A DNA stretch of 9,899 nt. It comes from UBA5078 sp963977405 (GTDB lineage Bacteria > Pseudomonadota > Gammaproteobacteria > Pseudomonadales > Pseudohongiellaceae). Positions 6,354 through 9,899 of this stretch are shown here, one piece after another; within the stretch, counting starts at the first letter, position 1, and every line of letters starts with the position of its first letter. Under the pieces are notes generated by a model, which did no database searches, had not been told where the DNA came from, and saw nothing but the letters and a program-made list of their open reading frames with translations. A program made the translations under genes and the position numbers. The DNA is taken from NCBI GenBank assembly GCA_963977405.1, contig CAXBOY010000103.1, positions 1 to 9,899 on the forward strand. The letters run 5' to 3'.

Positions 6354-6731
6354 CGTGGGGAAAGAAACTCGATACTGACCCACTGCTTTGGAATTTTCAA
6401 CCGAAGCCAAGCGATACAAAAAGGAGCGGCACAGCCTAACCAAGGTTTGTGCTAGCAAATAATGGGAAAAACCAGTCTACAAGATCGCACGTCCGCGCAG
6501 GTGAGCATGAGGAATTGGCGATTATTAAAACAATATACACTGTAATATCAATAGGATATAGATAATTACGAACAGGCGCGCAGCGACCAGACCTTTGTAC
6601 TACCTCACATCTTTCACGCACGTGCCTATCCGGCACTAGCACGATGTCCACAGAGTTTATAGCACCACTTAGCCTTGCAGGATGATAGAGCAGTTAACTA
6701 GCAATGATTAAACTTGCTCATTAGATAGTGA
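6334..6731. other. 398-bp stretch without a convincing gene
   Basis: The region lies between two minus-strand units, the ABC permease end and the diguanylate cyclase start, so it should contain the promoter of the latter. I see small symmetric elements only: GCACGTGC (6618-6625), a five-pair hairpin GTGCC/GGCAC (6622-6636), AGTTAACT (6692-6699) and an AT-rich stretch around 6520-6575 including TACA-C-TGTA (6536-6544). No T-tract terminator is found after the permease. The 71-codon frame at 6436-6651 lacks a ribosome site and recognisable features. Confidence 0.5.
6372..6400 (-). promoter_or_regulatory. Weak candidate promoter of the diguanylate cyclase
   Basis: On the minus strand TTGAAA (6400-6395) is a five-of-six match to the -35 consensus, followed after 17 bp by CAGTAT (6377-6372), which matches the -10 at only three positions. 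Transcription would start near 6365, leaving a leader of about 30 bases. The spacing is right but the -10 is poor. Confidence 0.22.
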
Positions 6732-7760
6732 TTACATCAACCAACGTCTCTTTATCAGCATATACGAGAGCAGACACAGCGTTGCCCCCAGAAGAATCAA
6801 GTAGACCCAATCAAAGGTCATGTCTGCCAAGCTTGCGCTCTCCAGCAATATTGATTGAAGAGGTTTATACAATTGATAAGACGGCAGCAAGGGCGCAATA
6901 GCGGTAAATTTTTCTGATACATCAGACATAGCCGAGGGGAGCAAATGTGGAAGGTAGAAGATAACACCAAGCGTTCGCGCGCTAGCCTGCGTTCGACAGA
7001 GGAAGCCAAGGAATATTCCGAACGCGCTGAAACAAAAACTGCCAGCCAAAAGCAAACCAATATAATCAAAGAGATGAACGGGCCCAAATTTCCCAAGCAA
7101 GTGTAGAAAGAGCACTGCCGTTAGAATCAATGACATTCCTAGAATCAGTTTAGCTAGCAGCCATTGCACTTCGTTTATAGGAGTTTGGAGTAAGCCAAGT
7201 AGCAGTTTCTTTTCTTTTTCTTCGGCCACCTGAGCCGGCAGTATTATGAAGCCGATGAGCAATACCAACATCAAGACCCAAGTAGGCAACGTTTCTCTTT
7301 GAATACCGCCTTGGTGTAAAGAATCTATACCCGAGATCCAATCTGGGGCCGCACCCTGGGCCGTTTTCTGTAGCGCAGCGAATGTCTGCATAATGGCTAG
7401 GGTTTGAATTGAATCTCTCTTCAAGACAAGTAACACGAGACTGTCGCTCGTGCTTTCGCTTCCTGTTATTACGCCATCCAAGGCGCGTTCTTGAAGCAGA
7501 CGAACGCCCTCTTCCGAACTCGTTAAGCGAGTCAGCTCAATATATATCTCAGCGGCATTGATGCTATCAATGATCTCAGGTGAGAGTGTTTCCTGAGCAA
7601 GCAAACCTATTCTAACTTTGCTCGCATCCTCACCAGTCTCGTCAACGAAATTGAGAGTGACAAAAACGAAAAGCGGAATGAATAGAATCAGGAGGAATGT
7701 TTTATTCTTGAAAGCATAGGCCAAGTCGTTAAAGGCAAGTATGAGGACATTACTCATCAT
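6732..7760 (-). CDS. ABC-2 type exporter, membrane permease
   Basis: A 342-residue permease with six predicted membrane segments at about 21-39, 160-179, 200-223, 232-254, 263-279 and 318-336. A roughly 120-residue extracytoplasmic domain separates TM1 and TM2. After TM2 comes EEKEKKLLLGLLQTPINEVQ (180-199) leading into the next helix, the coupling-helix pattern of the ABC-2 family that contacts the ATPase. This places it among NatB-like/YhhJ-like exporters; the exported substrate cannot be told. It follows the ATPase gene with a 4-bp ATGA overlap, so the two are translated together and act as one complex in the inner membrane. The frame starts with two ATG codons in a row; either may be used. 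It is the last gene of its operon. Confidence 0.87.
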   Translation of the reverse strand: MMSNVLILAFNDLAYAFKNKTFLLILFIPLFVFVTLNFVDETGEDASKVRIGLLAQETLSPEIIDSINAAEIYIELTRLTSSEEGVRLLQERALDGVITGSESTSDSLVLLVLKRDSIQTLAIMQTFAALQKTAQGAAPDWISGIDSLHQGGIQRETLPTWVLMLVLLIGFIILPAQVAEEKEKKLLLGLLQTPINEVQWLLAKLILGMSLILTAVLFLHLLGKFGPVHLFDYIGLLLAGSFCFSAFGIFLGFLCRTQASARTLGVIFYLPHLLPSAMSDVSEKFTAIAPLLPSYQLYKPLQSILLESASLADMTFDWVYLILLGATLCLLSYMLIKRRWLM

Positions 7761-8440
7761 AGAGAATACAACTCGTCATGGATCTGCGACTCGAAGTATT
7801 CGTTGGGGGCTCCGTCGAAGATAAGCTTACTTTTATGCAACACCATAATGCGCGTAGCGAGACTCTTTATCTCTTCCGGCCTATGGGATGTGAAAATGAT
7901 GGTTTTTCCTGCTGCATGCATCGACTGCAAGAGCCTATAGATCTCTCTTGTCATCTCGAAATCCAGGCCCGATGTAGGCTCATCGAGAATTAGCAATGCA
8001 GGATCTGCCAATAGTGCCCGACCAATGTTCACTCGCTGCTTCAAGCCTTTGGAAAGCGTCTGCACCTTACTACTGCGAAACTTTATTAGCTTGAATTCCT
8101 CTAGAATCTCCTCAACACGAGACAAAGGGGTGCGAGAGAGACGCGCAAAGAGTTTGAGATTATATTCTACGGAGAAGAACTCGAAGAGATTAGGATCTTC
8201 AGGGATGAAGCCAAGCTTCCCTGCCAGTGCCATCCTGTTACTTAAGTCGATCCCGTCAACCATAACAGTTCCTACATCCGGAACTATCCAGCTAGCGAGC
8301 ATCTTCAGAAGGGTGGATTTTCCAGCACCATTGTGCCCGACTATGGCGATAAGCTCGCCCTTGTTTACTTCGAAGCTGGTCTGTGCAAGTCCTCGATTGT
8401 CATCATAGAGTTTTGCGAGATTCTGAACTACGAGCTGCAT
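7757..8440 (-). CDS. ABC-2 type exporter, ATP-binding subunit
   Basis: A 227-residue ATPase. Motifs in order: Walker A GHNGAGKST (35-43), a Q-loop region reading FIPEDPN with Glu81 in place of Gln, as in many CcmA/NatA-like exporters, the variant signature LSKGLKQR (129-136), Walker B LLILDEP with D153 and E154, D-loop SGLD, and the H-loop His186 in TSHRPEE. All catalytic residues are present. I chose ATG 8440, because it begins a normal ABC N-terminus (MQLVVQNLAKLYDD). The longer frame begins at TTG 8485, inside the T-tract of a terminator, and adds 15 Pro/Val-rich residues. ATG 8440 has no Shine-Dalgarno sequence. The gene lies just after a Rho-independent terminator (8477-8529), which raises the question of how it is transcribed. 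Confidence 0.9.
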   Translation of the reverse strand: MQLVVQNLAKLYDDNRGLAQTSFEVNKGELIAIVGHNGAGKSTLLKMLASWIVPDVGTVMVDGIDLSNRMALAGKLGFIPEDPNLFEFFSVEYNLKLFARLSRTPLSRVEEILEEFKLIKFRSSKVQTLSKGLKQRVNIGRALLADPALLILDEPTSGLDFEMTREIYRLLQSMHAAGKTIIFTSHRPEEIKSLATRIMVLHKSKLIFDGAPNEYFESQIHDELYSL

Positions 8441-8453
8441 AGGCTGTACGACA

Positions 8454-8459
8454 ATAATA
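8454..8459 (-). promoter_or_regulatory. Possible -10 (TATTAT) of the ABC exporter operon
   Basis: TATTAT on the minus strand matches five of six bases of TATAAT and lies between the terminator and ATG 8440. The -35 position at 17 bp is a run of T with no real consensus. If used, transcription would begin only a few bases before the ATG and give a nearly leaderless mRNA, which would fit the missing Shine-Dalgarno. This is speculative. Confidence 0.22.
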
Positions 8460-8476
8460 GGAGGAGTGAGGGCAGG

Positions 8477-8529
8477 AAAAAACAAAGGAATCTTTCACAC
8501 TATCGAGAGCTTCAGTGTGTCAGATTCCT
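8477..8529 (-). terminator. Rho-independent terminator after the 18-codon ORF
   Basis: On the minus strand AGGAATCT (8529-8522) pairs with AGATTCCT (8493-8486) over eight bases. Then comes a 2x2 mismatch, and CACACT (8519-8514) pairs with AGTGTG (8501-8496) over six bases around a 12-base loop. The stem is followed directly by TTGTTTTTT (8485-8477), a U-tract in the RNA. No such tract exists on the other strand, so termination acts leftwards. It begins seven bases after the stop codon of the small ORF at 8537-8593 and ends 36 bases before the ABC ATPase start. Confidence 0.82.
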
Positions 8530-8536
8530 AAGTAAT

Positions 8537-8593
8537 TTAAACTAACTTAACGATTACGATTACTAAAATGATTACGACTAATAGACCGATCAT
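8537..8593 (-). CDS. 18-residue hydrophobic peptide (unannotated mini-gene)
   Basis: ATG 8593 to TAA 8537 encodes MIGLLVVIILVIVIVKLV, 18 residues that are all hydrophobic or Gly apart from Lys16, enough for one short membrane helix. Gene-like signals flank it: a strong AAGGAG ribosome site at 8605-8600, six bases before the ATG, and a Rho-independent terminator starting seven bases after the stop. I do not recognise the peptide. By size and composition it resembles type I toxins of the Ibs class (18-19 residues) and other tiny membrane proteins; an Ile/Leu/Val leader peptide is another reading. It lies 134 bp after the cupin gene and before the ABC exporter operon on the same strand. No clear promoter, and no antisense promoter on the plus strand, could be picked out. 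Confidence 0.6.
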   Translation of the reverse strand: MIGLLVVIILVIVIVKLV

Positions 8594-8698
8594 GGTGAAC
8601 TCCTTTTTGATGAGGACTACCGGAAGAGAGCCTTCTGGTTGATACTCAGATTGAACACAGTGATGAGGGCTATTGTGTACAACTGCACGCCCCACCTC

Positions 8699-8714
8699 TG
8701 TGCGTTAGCGCACA
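8699..8714 (-). other. Hairpin downstream of the cupin gene
   Basis: TGTGCG (8699-8704) and CGCACA (8709-8714) form a perfect six-pair GC-rich stem with a four-base loop, 14 bases after the cupin stop. No T-tract follows on the minus strand, so it is at best a weak terminator or an mRNA 3'-end stabiliser. The 134-bp gap to the mini-gene would then hold that gene's promoter, which I cannot identify. Confidence 0.4.
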
Positions 8715-8727
8715 CAAGCGTTTGGTT

Positions 8728-9267
8728 TCAGTACTTTTCCTTCATGACTTTATTAGGGTCACCACGGAATATTATGTAACCAATACTGTCCGTCACTATC
8801 TCGTGCCAACCATGAGGCATACCCTTGGGGATGATCGCAATATCGCCTGGTTTAACTTTCTGTAACACACCACCAACAATGGTACCGCGGTGCATAGCCC
8901 CTAGCAGATCACTATTGCTCTCCTGCAAATCCACAAATTTACCACCGGTCACCATAGTCCCTTCGCCTGACACGATGTAGTAAATCTCATCGAGGTCCAC
9001 GTGGGATATCCCGGTTTCTTGTTCCGTGACTAGTGTCTTTGGCCTCTGCACAACGGAAACGCCCATGAACTGCTCGCCGACATCGACATGTCTCGCGACG
9101 ATATCACTTACGGTACGCCCGGTAGCCAGCACTTCCAGCCCTTGATCGAATATTGCCTCTACTTCCTTTTTGTCTATGATGACCGAACCGCCATCCTGCG
9201 CGAATACGGCTGTAAAAGTGGAGCTTGCGCAGGTCAATGCTATGCCCGCCAATAAGGTTTTCTTCAT
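8728..9267 (-). CDS. Secreted cupin-domain protein
   Basis: A 179-residue protein with a Sec signal peptide (MKKTLLAGIALTC..., cleavage near VFAQ at about residue 24), so it is periplasmic. It carries one small cupin barrel. Cupin motif 1 is in SHVDLDEIYYIVSGEG, with His89, Asp91 and Glu94 as likely metal ligands. Motif 2 is PGDIAIIPKGMPHGWH, with His152 in the PxGxxH position and His155 nearby. Cupins bind a metal or a small molecule; neither ligand nor reaction can be assigned. ATG 9267 is chosen over GTG 9306 because it starts the signal peptide exactly and has AGGA nine bases upstream (9280-9277). The gene follows DUF808 by 128 bp. Confidence 0.85.
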   Translation of the reverse strand: MKKTLLAGIALTCASSTFTAVFAQDGGSVIIDKKEVEAIFDQGLEVLATGRTVSDIVARHVDVGEQFMGVSVVQRPKTLVTEQETGISHVDLDEIYYIVSGEGTMVTGGKFVDLQESNSDLLGAMHRGTIVGGVLQKVKPGDIAIIPKGMPHGWHEIVTDSIGYIIFRGDPNKVMKEKY

Positions 9268-9295
9268 TTTTGTTATTCCTCGTTTGTGCGCTGAA

Positions 9296-9382
9296 TTAGT
9301 CGGCACGCGGCACTAGTGGTAAGAACAATAGCGCTACGGCTGCAATCGCCAAGCCTTTCTCTTCAATATACTCGCTCCCCAT
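9296..9382 (-). CDS. Possible 28-residue membrane peptide
   Basis: ATG 9382 to TAA 9296 encodes 28 residues: a charged N-terminal stretch (MGSEYIEEKG), then a hydrophobic run LAIAAVALLFLPLV long enough for a single membrane helix, and the tail PRAD. It begins 13 bases after the DUF808 stop and ends 28 bases before the cupin ATG, on the same strand, so it could be coupled to the upstream gene. There is no Shine-Dalgarno sequence before the ATG, and a frame this short can occur by chance, so the call rests on composition and position only. Confidence 0.27.
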   Translation of the reverse strand: MGSEYIEEKGLAIAAVALLFLPLVPRAD

Positions 9383-9395
9383 TATGGGCTGTCAT

Positions 9396-9899
9396 TTAAC
9401 GCCTGCGCAATCGACCAGTTAGCGTGATCGCCGCCAATATTAACGCGCCAACGACAACACCGACAATTGCGTTCAAAAAGGTTGGCAGCAAACCACCAAG
9501 CACTGCGCCGATATAGGGCCAGCTGGCTGCTAGCTCCGCATTGTTTTCAATCCAATGTTGCAACACTCCAACACCGTGGGTAAGGATTCCGCCGCCGACC
9601 ATGAACATGGCTGCGGTACCGACAACAGTAAGCGTGCGCATGAATCTTGGTGCAAACCAGAGTATGCCCGCACCGAAGCGCTTTGCCGCACGGCTAGTTC
9701 GCTGCGTTAGAGCCAAACCGGCATCATCTAGTTTTACTATGCCAGCGACCAGGCCATACACCCCTATTGTCATGATGATCGCGATACCCGATAGCACTAC
9801 TACCTGCTGTGTGAAGTCCGCGTCTGCCACTGTGCCTAGAGTAATGGCAATAATCTCTGCCGAGAGGATGAAATCTGTACGCACTGCGCCGTTAATCTT
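9396..9899 (-). CDS. DUF808/YedI family inner-membrane protein (5' truncated by window edge)
   Basis: The frame is open to the window edge at 9899. The GTG at 9884 is an internal valine: the sequence before it reads KINGA, continuing into VRTDFILSAEIIAITLGTV, the conserved core of DUF808 (E. coli YedI), so the gene starts beyond the window. About 167 residues are present of the roughly 300 usual. Three hydrophobic regions are visible, around QQVVVLSGIAIIMTIGVYG, TLTVVGTAAMFMVGGGI and a long C-terminal GAVLGG...GALILAAITL stretch, with a basic end GRLRRR. It is an integral inner-membrane protein of unknown function. Confidence 0.88.
   Translation of the reverse strand, partial: KINGAVRTDFILSAEIIAITLGTVADADFTQQVVVLSGIAIIMTIGVYGLVAGIVKLDDAGLALTQRTSRAAKRFGAGILWFAPRFMRTLTVVGTAAMFMVGGGILTHGVGVLQHWIENNAELAASWPYIGAVLGGLLPTFLNAIVGVVVGALILAAITLTGRLRRR

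Noticed and set aside
2701..6460. Shared 11-mer TGCTAGCAAAT at 2701-2711 and 6450-6460
   Set aside because: Several repeats of this length are expected by chance in a window of this size, and the surroundings do not match further.
6436..6651. 71-codon minus-strand open frame
   Set aside because: No ribosome site, no recognisable domain, cysteine- and arginine-rich mixed composition, and it sits in an intergenic region with many chance frames.
7559..7571. TTGAT-ATCAA symmetry resembling a second FNR box
   Set aside because: The spacer is three bases instead of four and it lies within the permease coding sequence.
8025..8408. 127-codon plus-strand frame
   Set aside because: It is antisense to the ABC ATPase, whose Walker A, signature, Walker B and H-loop motifs fix the true strand.
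8441..8485. N-terminal extension of the ABC ATPase from TTG 8485
   Set aside because: The TTG lies in the terminator T-tract, there is no ribosome site, and the extra residues are not part of the ABC fold; ATG 8440 starts a normal ATPase N-terminus.
8617..8688. GTG-initiated 23-codon minus-strand frame with AGAGGTG upstream
   Set aside because: The ribosome-site match is only moderate, the start is GTG, the product has no distinctive composition, and no terminator follows. It may simply be leader sequence of the mini-gene at 8537-8593.
9268..9306. N-terminal extension of the cupin from GTG 9306
   Set aside because: It would place 13 residues before a perfect signal peptide and put the AGGA ribosome site inside the coding region.
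1..9899. tRNA, rRNA, CRISPR array, insertion sequence or integrase
   Set aside because: None was found by eye on either strand: no cloverleaf ends, no regularly spaced repeats, no transposase-like frame and no terminal inverted repeats.

Overview
The window looks like a chromosomal stretch from a Gram-negative, probably gammaproteobacterial and possibly marine, heterotroph. The evidence is two lipoproteins with classical lipoboxes, an outer-membrane porin, a Cache-GGDEF signalling protein, a YedI/DUF808 membrane protein and an FNR/Anr-type palindrome, in DNA of moderate GC. I cannot name the genus. I see no tRNA, rRNA, insertion sequence, integrase or CRISPR array, so this is ordinary chromosome rather than a mobile island.

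Layout, left to right. The first ~106 bases are the 5' end of a minus-strand gene whose N-terminus resembles NhaC-type Na+/H+ antiporters. A 191-bp divergent spacer separates it from a plus-strand DUF885 lipoprotein (298-2151), a likely metal-dependent peptidase. That gene converges, with only 8 bp between stops, on a META/HslJ-domain lipoprotein (2160-2615, minus). Next comes a 381-bp noncoding region rich in symmetric elements, including a perfect TTGAT-N4-ATCAA FNR/Anr box, two perfect palindromes, a hairpin, overlapping inverted repeats and a consensus -10. It leads into a translationally coupled pair: a porin (2997-4235) and a small orphan PstS-like periplasmic binding protein (4232-4744). 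These converge on a Cache-GGDEF diguanylate cyclase (4810-6333, minus). I read the three as one functional neighbourhood: porin, periplasmic ligand binder and periplasm-sensing c-di-GMP synthase.

A 398-bp stretch without a convincing gene (6334-6731) follows. The right part is all minus strand. Reading in the direction of transcription it holds the C-terminal half of a DUF808/YedI protein (running off the window at 9899), a doubtful 28-codon ORF, a secreted cupin, an 18-residue hydrophobic mini-gene with its own Shine-Dalgarno sequence and Rho-independent terminator, and a coupled ABC-2 exporter pair (ATPase then permease).

The most interesting items are (a) the 18-residue hydrophobic mini-gene at 8537-8593, which is too short for routine annotation, and the terminator that lies between it and the ABC exporter genes; (b) the FNR-box-bearing, palindrome-dense region upstream of the porin; and (c) the porin/orphan binding protein/diguanylate cyclase cassette. 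Two upstream start codons (TTG 8485 and GTG 9306) are rejected in favour of internal ATGs.
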